Numbered from the stretch's first letter, positions 1 through 6,283 are shown. The stretch: 7,181 nt of DNA from CBFGWV01 sp965652545 (GCA_965652545.1 CBFGWV010000250.1:1-7181); one strand, 5' to 3'. Notes: generated from the sequence alone by a model not told the origin. Numbers and translations are program-made.

Positions 1-1191
1 GGCGTGGTGATACTGACCTCCGACCCCAGTTGGCGGTTTACCGCCACCCGCCCGCTGACCGCACAGGAGCGGGCGGAAAGCGCCAGCAACCTGCCCTACC
101 CGCAGACCGAGCCGCCGCCGATCGAGCTGAACCGCGACGCATATCTCGCCCAGTCGCGGACGCTGGACCCGCTCGGCTGGACCGTCACACTGCTCGCACC
201 GCGTTATCTGATCAGCGGCCAGGTGCAATCGGCCATGCTCGCCGCCGGCACCGGTGTGCTCCTGCTGGCCTTGCTGGTGCTGCTCATCGGCCAGCGCCGC
301 CGCCACTATCTCGAGCGCATCGCCATGGAGACGCACGGCCGGCACCGGCTGGAGGAGCGGGTGCGCGAGCGTACGCTGGACCTTGAGAACCTCAACGAGC
401 GCCTCAAGCGCGAGGTGCTTGAACGCCAGCACGCCCAGGACGAGTTGCAGCGCATGCAGGACGAACTCATCCAGGCCGGCAAGCTCTCGGCGCTGGGCAC
501 CATGTCAGCCAGCATCAGCCACGAACTCAACCAGCCCCTGGGCGCTATGCGCACCTATGCGGAAAACGGCTGCACCCTGCTCGATCATCAACGCCCAGAC
601 GACGCCCGCCGCAATCTCACCGCCATCGTCCAGCTCACCGGGCACATGGCCAGCATCATCGCCAACCTGCGCGCCTTCGCCCGACGCGAGCAACGCGCCG
701 CCGTCAATGTCGACCTGGTGGATGCGCTGCGCGAAACACTGAGCCAGTTCCAACCACGACTGGCACAGGAATCAGTCCAGTTGGTGGTGGATCTGCCGGC
801 GCATCCGGTCTGGGTCCAGGCGGGGGTCTCCCGTCTGCGGCAGGTGCTGGCCAACCTGATCAGCAATGCCCTGGATGCCATGCACAAGCGCGATGCCCCA
901 CGTCTGCAAGTGGCGCTACTCCACACCGGCCCCACCGTCGAGCTCATCCTCGACGACAATGGCGAAGGGCTGGACGAGGCCGCACTGGAGCGCGCCTTCG
1001 ACCCATTCTTCACCACCAAATCACGCACCGAGGGCCTGGGGCTGGGCCTGGCCATCTGCCGCGGCATCGTCGAGTCGTTGGGCGGCCGCCTGCTGCTGGA
1101 AAACCGCCCCAGCGGCGGTGCCCGCGCCCGCCTGGTACTGCTGTCCACCGACGCGGCCAACAGCGACACCCCGGCCGAGGCGCAGGCATGA
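1..1191 (+). CDS. dctB: C4-dicarboxylate sensor histidine kinase DctB (5'-truncated)
   Basis: Inner-membrane kinase that senses periplasmic C4-dicarboxylates and phosphorylates DctD. The gene is open to the left edge in frame 1, so the GTG at base 4 is not its start. About 396 codons are present and roughly 200 are probably missing, judging from the usual DctB length. Counting from base 1, residues 1-70 are the end of the periplasmic Cache-type sensor domain (GVVILTSDPSWRF, then LGWTVTLL). A membrane helix spans about 78-97 and is followed by Arg residues. A charged coiled coil covers about 105-160. The H-box is SISHELNQPLGAMR with phospho-acceptor His174. The ATPase domain shows the N-box NLISNALDA (about 285-293), DDNGEG, DPFFTTK and GLGLGLAI. 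All kinase boxes look intact. The last bases form an ATGA overlap with dctD, indicating translational coupling. The family is clear. Substrate identity rests on the dctD-dctPQM context. Confidence 0.92.
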   Translation, partial: GVVILTSDPSWRFTATRPLTAQERAESASNLPYPQTEPPPIELNRDAYLAQSRTLDPLGWTVTLLAPRYLISGQVQSAMLAAGTGVLLLALLVLLIGQRRRHYLERIAMETHGRHRLEERVRERTLDLENLNERLKREVLERQHAQDELQRMQDELIQAGKLSALGTMSASISHELNQPLGAMRTYAENGCTLLDHQRPDDARRNLTAIVQLTGHMASIIANLRAFARREQRAAVNVDLVDALRETLSQFQPRLAQESVQLVVDLPAHPVWVQAGVSRLRQVLANLISNALDAMHKRDAPRLQVALLHTGPTVELILDDNGEGLDEAALERAFDPFFTTKSRTEGLGLGLAICRGIVESLGGRLLLENRPSGGARARLVLLSTDAANSDTPAEAQA

Positions 1192-2552
1192 GCCAGGTGA
1201 TTCTGGTCGACGACGACCATCACCTGCGCGAGGCCAGCGGCCAGACTCTGGACCTTGCCGGCTTCAGCGTGCAGACGCGGGCATCCGCCCAGGGCCTCGC
1301 GGAGGAACTCGGCGTCGACTGGCCCGGGGTGATCGTCAGCGATATCCGCATGCCGGGGGTGGATGGGCTGGAGTTGCTGCACGCGTTGATGAGCCGTGAC
1401 CCGGACCAACCGGTGATCCTCATCACCGGTCATGGCGATGTGCCCCTGGCGGTCAAGGCCATGCGCGCCGGGGCTTACGACTTTCTGGAAAAACCCTTCG
1501 CCGCCGACGCCCTGGTGGATGTGGTCCGACGGGCGCTGGAGAAGCGCCGCCTGGTACTGGACAACCGCAGTCTGCGCCTGGCCCTGGACGACCGCACCCG
1601 GGTCGAGGCCCGGGTGCTGGGCCGCTCCACCGCCATGCAGCGTCTGCGCACGCAGGTGGAGTCGGTCGCCGCCACCTCGGCCGATGTGCTGCTGCACGGC
1701 GAGACCGGCACCGGCAAAGAGGTGATCGCCCGCACCTTGCACGACTTCTCGCCGCGTCGCGACGGCCCCTTCGTCGCCATCAACTGCGGTGCGCTGATGG
1801 AGTCGGTCGCCGAGAGCGAGTTGTTCGGCCACGAGGCCGGCGCATTCACCGGTGCGCAGAAGCGGCGCATCGGCAAGTTCGAATACGCCAGTGGCGGAAC
1901 GGTGTTTCTCGATGAGATCGAAAGCATGTCCATGGACATGCAGGTAAAGCTGTTGCGTCTGCTACAGGAGCGGGCGCTCGAACGCCTCGGCGGCAATCAG
2001 CTCATCCGCCTGGACATCCGTATCGTGGCGGCCACCAAGACGGACCTGCGCAAGGCCGCCGAGGCCGGGCATTTCCGTGCGGACCTCTACTATCGCCTCA
2101 ATGTAATCACGCTGCGAATCCCCGCCCTGCGCGAGCGGGGCGACGATGCACTATTGTTATTCGAACAGTTCGTCGAAGCGGCCGCGCGTCGCCACGGGCT
2201 TGCACCGCGGCGCCTCGGTCCGCAGCAGGTGGCGGCCATCGCCGCGCACGACTGGCCGGGCAATGTGCGCGAGCTGCAGAACGCCGCCGAACGCTACGCG
2301 CTGGGGTTGGAGCTGGAGCTGCCGGCCCTCGCCGTACCGGCCGGAGCCGGTGTCGGCGCAGGCCTGGTGGAGCGGGTGGACGCCTATGAGCGCGCGTTGA
2401 TCATCGAGGCGCTGAGCGAGGTTCGCGGCTCGGTCAGCGCAGCCGCCGAGGCCTTGGGTGTACCGCGCAAGACGTTGCACGACAAACTGCGCCGGCATGG
2501 GTTGAATCGGCAAGCCTTCGTGGATGGAAATCCGCCACTTGAGCCCAACTAG
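1188..2552 (+). CDS. dctD: C4-dicarboxylate response regulator DctD (sigma-54 activator)
   Basis: NtrC-family activator of 454 residues that hydrolyses ATP to open sigma-54 RNA polymerase promoters, here presumably that of dctP. The receiver domain (1-120) has the acidic pocket VDDD (7-10), phospho-acceptor Asp52 in SDIRMPG, Thr80 and Lys102. The AAA+ domain (about 143-375) has Walker A GETGTGKE (171-178), the sigma-54-contacting loop GAFTGA (218-223), Walker B TVFLDEIE (238-245), the YYRLNV segment (301-306) and the sensor II region WPGNVRELQNAAERY (356-370). A C-terminal Fis-type helix-turn-helix lies at about 400-438, with SVSAAAEALGVPRKTL as the DNA-binding part. The ATG overlaps the dctB stop as ATGA, which fixes the start. 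The length is normal and no key residue is missing. The last ten or so codons also carry the distal copy of a candidate DctD-binding repeat. Other NtrC-type regulators share this plan, but adjacency to dctB and dctPQM makes DctD by far the best name. Confidence 0.95.
   Translation: MSQVILVDDDHHLREASGQTLDLAGFSVQTRASAQGLAEELGVDWPGVIVSDIRMPGVDGLELLHALMSRDPDQPVILITGHGDVPLAVKAMRAGAYDFLEKPFAADALVDVVRRALEKRRLVLDNRSLRLALDDRTRVEARVLGRSTAMQRLRTQVESVAATSADVLLHGETGTGKEVIARTLHDFSPRRDGPFVAINCGALMESVAESELFGHEAGAFTGAQKRRIGKFEYASGGTVFLDEIESMSMDMQVKLLRLLQERALERLGGNQLIRLDIRIVAATKTDLRKAAEAGHFRADLYYRLNVITLRIPALRERGDDALLLFEQFVEAAARRHGLAPRRLGPQQVAAIAAHDWPGNVRELQNAAERYALGLELELPALAVPAGAGVGAGLVERVDAYERALIIEALSEVRGSVSAAAEALGVPRKTLHDKLRRHGLNRQAFVDGNPPLEPN
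2521..2538 (+). promoter_or_regulatory. Candidate distal DctD-binding site (UAS2), inside the dctD 3' end
   Basis: The segment TGGATGGAAATCCGCCAC is an imperfect dyad. Its right part, starting at 2525, matches the proximal element at 13 of 15 positions with an offset of exactly 33 bp, about three helical turns. The left arm is degenerate. It lies about 118 bp upstream of the predicted transcription start and within the last codons of dctD. Rhizobial DctD is known to bind tandem sites upstream of dctA with unequal affinity, and the weaker dyad here fits a low-affinity member. The assignment is inferred from position and repeat structure, not from a recognised consensus. Confidence 0.5.
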
Positions 2553-2554
2553 GC

Positions 2555-2570
2555 TGGCGGAAAACCGCCA
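2555..2570 (+). promoter_or_regulatory. Candidate proximal DctD-binding site (UAS1), perfect palindrome
   Basis: TGGCGG-AAAA-CCGCCA is a perfect inverted repeat of 6-bp arms that starts 2 bp after the dctD stop codon. It is centred about 85 bp upstream of the predicted transcription start of dctP, a usual distance for a sigma-54 enhancer site. It shares the core GGAAA-CCGCCACT with the distal copy 33 bp upstream. It could also fold in RNA after dctD, but no T-run follows, so it does not look like a rho-independent terminator. An operator role is the better reading. Confidence 0.6.
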
Positions 2571-2590
2571 CTAAACGAGCGCCATATCAG

Positions 2591-2603
2591 CAAACCATTG
2601 AAT
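2591..2603 (-). promoter_or_regulatory. Candidate IHF-binding site
   Basis: Read on the minus strand, ATTCAATGGTTTG matches the IHF core consensus WATCAANNNNTTR at all but one of the defined positions (T instead of A at the second). An A/T-rich tract (plus strand 2609-2620) lies on the 5' side of the core, as is common at strong IHF sites. It sits between the candidate DctD sites and the -24/-12 element, where a DNA bend would bring activator and polymerase together. The consensus is loose, so placement carries much of the argument. Confidence 0.4.
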
Positions 2604-2621
2604 GGATTCGTTTTTATTATC

Positions 2622-2637
2622 TGGCACAGGATGTGTA
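2622..2637 (+). promoter_or_regulatory. Sigma-54 (-24/-12) promoter for dctPQM
   Basis: TGGCAC-AGGAT-GTGTA aligns with the sigma-54 consensus TGGCAC-N5-TTGCA. The -24 half is perfect and preceded by the preferred pyrimidine. The invariant GG and the G of the -12 element have the correct spacing. The -12 half is weaker, with GT where GC is preferred and one T replaced by G. Transcription would start near 2647. The upstream gene encodes a sigma-54 activator and the downstream operon is its expected target, which strengthens the call. The weak -12 half suggests a promoter strictly dependent on activation. Confidence 0.7.
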
Positions 2638-2650
2638 TAGCATTACATCA

Positions 2651-2673
2651 CGCGACGTCGACGTAACGTCGCG
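2651..2673 (+). other. Hairpin at the 5' end of the dctP leader
   Basis: CGCGACGT (2651-2658) and ACGTCGCG (2666-2673) form a perfect 8-bp stem with a 7-nt loop. The hairpin begins about 4 nt after the predicted transcription start. An alternative 5-bp stem, GTAAC (2663-2667) with GTTAC (2674-2678), would compete with it. A 5'-terminal stem can protect mRNA from decay. The DNA dyad could equally be a protein-binding site. No T-run follows, so it is not a terminator. Confidence 0.4.
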
Positions 2674-2708
2674 GTTACACCACCGAGAACTCACCAAGGA
2701 GGAGCCTC

Positions 2709-2807
2709 GTGCTCGACATTCGACCTGTCCTGGTCTCTCCAGTGTGTCCGGCCCCCGGCCGGCGCCGGCGCGCGTGCGTCGGCCGTCTCGGTGCGTCAAA
2801 CCGGTAG
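2709..2807 (+). CDS. Possible 32-residue leader peptide upstream of dctP
   Basis: A GTG-started frame of 32 codons ends at TAG 2805-2807. It is noted because a strong Shine-Dalgarno run, AAGGAGGAG (2696-2704), sits at good spacing before the GTG and serves no other visible start. That run is a better ribosome site than those of dctP, dctQ or dctM. The peptide would begin MLDIRPVLVSPVCP and end in an Arg-rich tail (GRRRRACVGRLGASNR). No family is recognised, and there is no signal peptide or membrane segment. The coding stretch overlaps GC-rich dyads, so ribosome movement could alter leader folding. It may instead be a chance frame in GC-rich DNA. Confidence 0.3.
   Translation: MLDIRPVLVSPVCPAPGRRRRACVGRLGASNR
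2748..2769 (+). other. Overlapping GC-rich hairpins in the dctP leader
   Basis: CCGGCC-CCC-GGCCGG (2748-2762) gives a 6-bp stem with a 3-nt loop. The overlapping GCCGGCGCCGGC (2758-2769) is a perfect 12-bp palindrome. The two structures share bases and cannot form together. They lie inside the possible leader peptide frame and about 90 nt upstream of the dctP start. No U-tract follows, so this is not a standard terminator. An RNA-structure role is possible but unproven. Confidence 0.35.
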
Positions 2808-2856
2808 CCGCGTGCTGCCGAAAAACCAAAGACCGCATTGACTTGTAGGAGTGACC

Positions 2857-3843
2857 ATGTTGAGAACCACCCTGAAAGCGCTGTCCATCGGCGTTATCGT
2901 CGCCCTGAGTGCACAGGCGCAGGCCGAAGAGATCGTCATCAAGTTTTCCCATGTGGTGGCCGACAGCACGCCCAAAGGCCAGGGCGCCATTGCGTTCAAG
3001 GAAAAGGCCGAGGAACTGCTGCCCGGGAAGGTGCGGGTCGAGATCTACCCCAATTCGCAGCTCTTCGGCGACAAGGACGAGATGATCGCCCTGTTGAAGA
3101 ACGACACGCAGATCATCGCGCCCTCCCTGTCGAAATTCTCCAAGTACACCAGCGTCCTGCAGATCTATGACCTGCCCTTCCTGTTCAAGGACCTGGACGC
3201 GGTCGCCTGCTTCCAGGACTCGGAGAACGGCAAGGAGATGCTCACCAGCATGTCCGACAAGGGCCTGGTGGGTCTCGGCTATTGGCACAACGGCATGAAG
3301 CAGCTCTCCGGGCCGAAGCCGCTGCGCGTACCGGCCGACGCTGCAGGGTTGAAGTTCCGCATCCAGTCCTCGGACGTGCTCCAGGCGCAGTTCGAGGCGG
3401 TCGGCGCCAACCCGCAGAAGATGGCCTTCGCCGAGGTCTACCTGGCCTTGCAGACCGGGCAGGTCGACGGTCAGGAAAACACCTGGTCGAACATCTACTC
3501 GCAGAAGTTCCACGAGGTGCAGCCGTACATCACCGAGTCCAACCACGGCCTGATCGACTACATGGTGGTGGTCAACGAGGGCTTCTGGAGCGGGTTGCCG
3601 GACGATGTGCGCGCCGGGCTGGAAGAAGCCATGGCCTATGGCACCGAAGTCGCCAACACCAAGGCCGCGGAGATCGGCGATCGCGACAAGCAGGCCATCA
3701 TCGACTCGGGCCGTTCGGAGATTCTCACCCTCACTGACGAGGAGCTGGTGAAGTGGCGCGAGGCCATGAAGCCGGTATGGGACCAGTTCGCCGACGATAT
3801 CGGCCAGGACTATATCGACGCGGCCGCCGCCTGTAACGGCTGA
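2857..3843 (+). CDS. dctP: TRAP transporter C4-dicarboxylate-binding protein DctP
   Basis: Periplasmic receptor of 328 residues that binds C4-dicarboxylates such as succinate, malate or fumarate and delivers them to DctQM. The ATG at 2857 is chosen because AGGAG (2847-2851) precedes it by 5 nt. A GTG at 2851 overlaps that ribosome site and is unlikely. Residues 1-23 are a Sec signal peptide (MLRTTLK, hydrophobic core, AQAQA) with likely cleavage before Glu24. The mature protein starts IVIKFSHVVADSTPKGQGA, the typical DctP opening. Arg168 in LKFRIQSS is the family's ligand carboxylate-binding arginine, and Asn208 in GQENTWSN matches the second conserved ligand-site residue. The motifs LPFLF, GYWHNGMKQ and AFAEVYLALQTGQVDG are also conserved. 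The only two cysteines are Cys118 and Cys326, the latter three residues from the end, so a disulfide is possible. The gene is first in the dctPQM operon. Confidence 0.96.
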   Translation: MLRTTLKALSIGVIVALSAQAQAEEIVIKFSHVVADSTPKGQGAIAFKEKAEELLPGKVRVEIYPNSQLFGDKDEMIALLKNDTQIIAPSLSKFSKYTSVLQIYDLPFLFKDLDAVACFQDSENGKEMLTSMSDKGLVGLGYWHNGMKQLSGPKPLRVPADAAGLKFRIQSSDVLQAQFEAVGANPQKMAFAEVYLALQTGQVDGQENTWSNIYSQKFHEVQPYITESNHGLIDYMVVVNEGFWSGLPDDVRAGLEEAMAYGTEVANTKAAEIGDRDKQAIIDSGRSEILTLTDEELVKWREAMKPVWDQFADDIGQDYIDAAAACNG

Positions 3844-3859
3844 CCCGGTCGGTTGTCCA

Positions 3860-3886
3860 CCGGCCCCGGTCAGCGACCGGGGCCGG
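3860..3886 (+). other. Strong dctP-dctQ intercistronic hairpin
   Basis: CCGGCCCCGGTC (3860-3871) pairs perfectly with GACCGGGGCCGG (3875-3886): a 12-bp stem with an AGC loop, beginning 16 nt after the dctP stop. A short pyrimidine stretch (TCCTTTCCCC) follows without a real T-run. Such a structure can stabilise the upstream message and reduce readthrough. That would suit the need for more binding protein than membrane subunits, the usual situation for binding-protein transporters. The hairpin is plain in the sequence; the role is inferred. Confidence 0.7.
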
Positions 3887-3917
3887 CGTCCTTTCCCCAG
3901 CGAGACGATGGCAGGCC

Positions 3918-4475
3918 ATGATCACGACCCTCATCAACCGGCTCGAAGAGAGCTTCATCGCGCTGCTGATGGCGGTGATGACGCTGTTCACCTTTCTCCA
4001 GGTGATCCTCCGCTACATATTCAACAGCGGCATCATCTGGGCGCAGGAATTCACCATTTTCGTCTTTGCCTGGCTGGTGCTCTTCGGCATGTCCTATGGC
4101 GTGCGGGTGGGTGCCCATATCGGCGTGGACCTCGCCGTGCGCGCCCTGCCCCCGTTGGGCCGCAAGATCGCCGGGTTCATCGCCGTGGGCTTATGTCTGG
4201 TGTATGCCGGGCTGCTCGGTTGGGGCGGCTGGGAGACGCTGGACCTGCTGCTGATGATCGGCATCGAGGCCGAGGACGTGCCGGTACCCTTGTGGGTGCC
4301 TACGCTGATCCTGCCGGTGGGCTATGCGCTGTTGTTCATCCGTTTTCTGCAAGTGGCCTGGGGGCTGATAACCGGGCGGTTGGACGGGCTCAACCTGGCC
4401 GACGAGGCCAAGGACGCCATCAGCCATCTCGGCAACGTCCCGACCACGTCGGACGATGTGACACCGACGCGCTAA
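3918..4475 (+). CDS. dctQ: TRAP transporter small membrane subunit DctQ
   Basis: Inner-membrane protein of 185 residues and four predicted helices that pairs with DctM in the C4-dicarboxylate TRAP transporter. Helices lie at about 12-34, 38-61, 84-106 and 124-150. The second carries the family features WAQEF (41-45) and FAWLVLFGMSYGVR, and the loop after it GAHIGVDL (65-72). The fourth is introduced by VPLWVP (123-128) and ILPVGYALLF. A charged, hydrophilic tail of about 30 residues follows and is probably cytoplasmic. The start at 3918 is chosen because it gives the usual short N-terminal segment before helix 1. The ribosome site (GGCAGG) is weak and close, in line with lower expression than dctP. 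The gene is 74 bp after dctP, across a hairpin, and 27 bp before dctM. DctQ proteins diverge rapidly, so the call rests on topology, motifs and context. Confidence 0.93.
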   Translation: MITTLINRLEESFIALLMAVMTLFTFLQVILRYIFNSGIIWAQEFTIFVFAWLVLFGMSYGVRVGAHIGVDLAVRALPPLGRKIAGFIAVGLCLVYAGLLGWGGWETLDLLLMIGIEAEDVPVPLWVPTLILPVGYALLFIRFLQVAWGLITGRLDGLNLADEAKDAISHLGNVPTTSDDVTPTR

Positions 4476-4502
4476 ACGCCCCGGCCTAGGACCACGACCA
4501 CC

Positions 4503-5801
4503 ATGACTACCTTATTCCTGTTCGTCAGCCTGTTCAGCTTCATGCTGCTGGGGATCCCCATCGCCATCGCGCTGGGCCTCTCCAGCACGCTGACGATCAT
4601 TTTCTTTGCCAACGATTCGCTCGGCTCGCTGGCCGACAAAGTCTTCCACACGCATTTCCACTACACCTTGATGGCCATTCCGTTTTTCATCCTGGCCTCG
4701 CAGTTCCTGACCACCGGCGGGGTGGCGCGACGGATGATCAACTTCGCCGTCGATGCGGTAGGCTGGATTCGCGGCGGGCTGGGCATCGCCTCGGTATTGG
4801 CTTGCATGCTGTTCGCCGCGGTGTCCGGCTCGTCCCCGGCAACCGTGGTGGCCATCGGCTCCATCGTCATCGCCGGCATGGTGCGCCAGGGGTACCCGCA
4901 AGGCTTCGCCGCGGGGCTCATCTGCAACGCCGGCACACTGGGCATTCTCATCCCGCCATCCATCGTGATGGTGGTATACGCCGCCTCCACTGAAGTATCG
5001 GTGGGCCGTATGTTCATGGCCGGCGTGCTGCCCGGCGTGCTCATGGGCAGCATGCTGATGCTGGCCATCTACATCGCCGCGCGGATCAAGAACCTGCCGG
5101 CCCAGCCGTTCCCGGGCTTCGGCCAGCTTGCGCGCACCGCCGCATCGGCTTCCGGCGGCCTGTTCCTGATCGTGATCATCATGGGCGGCATCTACGGCGG
5201 CATTTTCACCCCGACCGAGGCCGCGGCGGTCAGCGCCGTATACGCAGCCTTCGTCGCCATCGTCATCTACCGCGACATCAAGGTGCGCGAGGTGCCCAAG
5301 GTCCTGGTGGACGCCTCGAAGGTGACCATCATGCTGATGTTCATCATCGCCAACGCCTTCCTGTTCGCCCACGTGCTGACCACCGAGCGCATCCCGCACC
5401 ACATTGCCGAGGCGATCATCGCCATGCAGTTGGAGCCGTGGATGTTCCTCATCGTGGTGAACATCATCCTGCTGATCGCCGGCAACTTCATGGAACCCTC
5501 GGCTATCCTGTTGATCATGGCGCCGATTTTCTTCCCTATCGCCGTACGTCTGGGGATCGACCCCATCCACCTGGGCATCATCATGGTGGTCAATATGGAG
5601 ATCGGGCTGATCACGCCACCGGTGGGCTTGAACCTATTCGTCACCTCCGGGGTCACGGGCATGCCATTGATGAAAGTCGTCCGCGCGGCCTTCCCTTGGC
5701 TGCTGATCCTGCTGTCGTTCCTGATCGTCATTACCTATGTGCCCTGGATTTCCACCGTGCTTCCCAACTATATGTTTGGACCAGAGACAGTTCGCTTGTG
5801 A
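4503..5801 (+). CDS. dctM: TRAP transporter large membrane subunit DctM
   Basis: Transport-channel subunit of 432 residues in the inner membrane. It moves C4-dicarboxylate using an ion gradient, commonly Na+ in this family. The protein is almost wholly hydrophobic, with about 12 membrane segments. Family signatures occur in order: LLGIPIAIALG (15-25), MAIPFFILASQFLTTGG (57-73), SGSSPATVVAIGSI (108-121), NAGTLGILIPPSI (142-154), GGIFTPTEAAAVSAVYA (232-248), GNFMEPSAILLIMAPIFFPI (327-346) and NMEIGLITPPVGLNLFV (364-380). The paired GILIPPS and GLITPPVG hairpins are the expected inverted-repeat substrate and ion-site regions. The length is normal and the gene intact. The ATG at 4503 follows dctQ by 27 bp with a modest TAGGA site 11 nt upstream. 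This is the last transporter gene, so the DctP, DctQ and DctM set is complete. Confidence 0.96.
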   Translation: MTTLFLFVSLFSFMLLGIPIAIALGLSSTLTIIFFANDSLGSLADKVFHTHFHYTLMAIPFFILASQFLTTGGVARRMINFAVDAVGWIRGGLGIASVLACMLFAAVSGSSPATVVAIGSIVIAGMVRQGYPQGFAAGLICNAGTLGILIPPSIVMVVYAASTEVSVGRMFMAGVLPGVLMGSMLMLAIYIAARIKNLPAQPFPGFGQLARTAASASGGLFLIVIIMGGIYGGIFTPTEAAAVSAVYAAFVAIVIYRDIKVREVPKVLVDASKVTIMLMFIIANAFLFAHVLTTERIPHHIAEAIIAMQLEPWMFLIVVNIILLIAGNFMEPSAILLIMAPIFFPIAVRLGIDPIHLGIIMVVNMEIGLITPPVGLNLFVTSGVTGMPLMKVVRAAFPWLLILLSFLIVITYVPWISTVLPNYMFGPETVRL

Positions 5802-5806
5802 CCCGC

Positions 5807-5834
5807 GCGGGACGGTCCGCCCGGGCCGTCCCGC
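5807..5834 (+). other. Hairpin after dctM
   Basis: GCGGGACGG (5807-5815) pairs perfectly with CCGTCCCGC (5826-5834): a 9-bp stem with a 10-nt GC-rich loop, just after the dctM stop. No T-run follows; the next bases are CGACCGGAG, which contain the ribosome site of the next gene. It may act as a partial stop or an mRNA-stability element between the transporter and the CBS gene. Complete termination here is unlikely on sequence grounds. Confidence 0.5.
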
Positions 5835-5848
5835 CGACCGGAGTCACC

Positions 5849-6283
5849 ATGTACGCCTTCCTGCATTACACCGTGGCCGATGCCATGACCCGCGCCCCGG
5901 TCACGGTGCCTGTGCACACCACGCTGCTGGCGGTAGAGCGACTGTTCGAGCAGCACCAGTTCAATGCCATCCCCGTAGTCAGCAGCGATGGCCGGCTCAT
6001 GGGTATGGCCACCAAGGTCGACCTGCTCAAGGCCTTCCGCTTCGGGACCGACCGCATGGTGCCCGACTACGAGGCGATCATGAGCCGCAAGATCGACTCG
6101 GTGATGACGCGCACCCCGGTGTGCCTGAACCCGGACACCCCACTGACCCGGGCCCTGGAACACATGGTCGATCTGGGCGTGCGCAGCTTTCCGGTAATCA
6201 GCGGCGAGCGGCTCGAAGGCATGATCGCGCGCTCGGACGTGCTCGCCGCCCTGCGCCGGGCCACCACGGAGCGGGCATCTTGA
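5849..6283 (+). CDS. Tandem CBS-domain protein
   Basis: Small cytoplasmic protein of 144 residues made almost wholly of two CBS domains (a Bateman module), which usually bind adenine nucleotides or related ligands. CBS1 spans about 7-65 and CBS2 about 82-138. Both begin with the typical VADAMTRAPVTV / IDSVMTRTPVCL pattern and end with a G-x-x-T/R-K/S-x-D turn (GMATKVDLL, GMIARSDVL). FNAIPVV and VRSFPVI are the expected core strands. GGAG (5840-5843) at 5-nt spacing supports the ATG at 5849. There is no attached enzyme, transporter or ACT domain. The gene is 47 bp after dctM and overlaps the downstream deacetylase gene by 4 bp, so the two are probably coexpressed. A role as energy- or ligand-sensing partner of that enzyme is plausible, as with the AcuB-AcuC pair of Bacillus, but AcuB is longer and carries an ACT domain. 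No gene symbol is assigned. Confidence 0.9.
   Translation: MYAFLHYTVADAMTRAPVTVPVHTTLLAVERLFEQHQFNAIPVVSSDGRLMGMATKVDLLKAFRFGTDRMVPDYEAIMSRKIDSVMTRTPVCLNPDTPLTRALEHMVDLGVRSFPVISGERLEGMIARSDVLAALRRATTERAS

Noticed and set aside
588..1832. Long minus-strand open frame of 414 codons opposite dctB and dctD
   Set aside because: It crosses the boundary of two clearly coding genes, has low-complexity His/Arg/Gln-rich composition, and no recognisable motif. It is a shadow produced by high GC content.
2555..2570. Rho-independent terminator for dctD
   Set aside because: The stem is only 6 bp and is followed by CTAAACGAG rather than a T-run. The partial repeat 33 bp upstream favours a protein-binding site.
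2595..2615. Small stem CCAT-TGA-ATGG followed by TTTTT as a terminator
   Set aside because: A 4-bp stem separated by 5 nt from the T-run is too weak. The A/T-rich tract is better explained as flank of an IHF-type site upstream of the sigma-54 promoter.
2633..2848. GTG-started 71-codon frame in the dctP leader
   Set aside because: Its start lies inside the -12 region, upstream of the predicted transcription start, and has no ribosome site. The shorter frame at 2709 has a far better ribosome site.
2617..3546. Minus-strand frame of 309 codons opposite the promoter region and dctP
   Set aside because: It lies opposite a well-conserved dctP and runs through the promoter and leader. It has no domain signature.
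4512..5570. Minus-strand frame of 352 codons opposite dctM
   Set aside because: The Asp/His/Gly-rich composition is what the antisense of a hydrophobic membrane gene gives. No motif or credible start context was seen.
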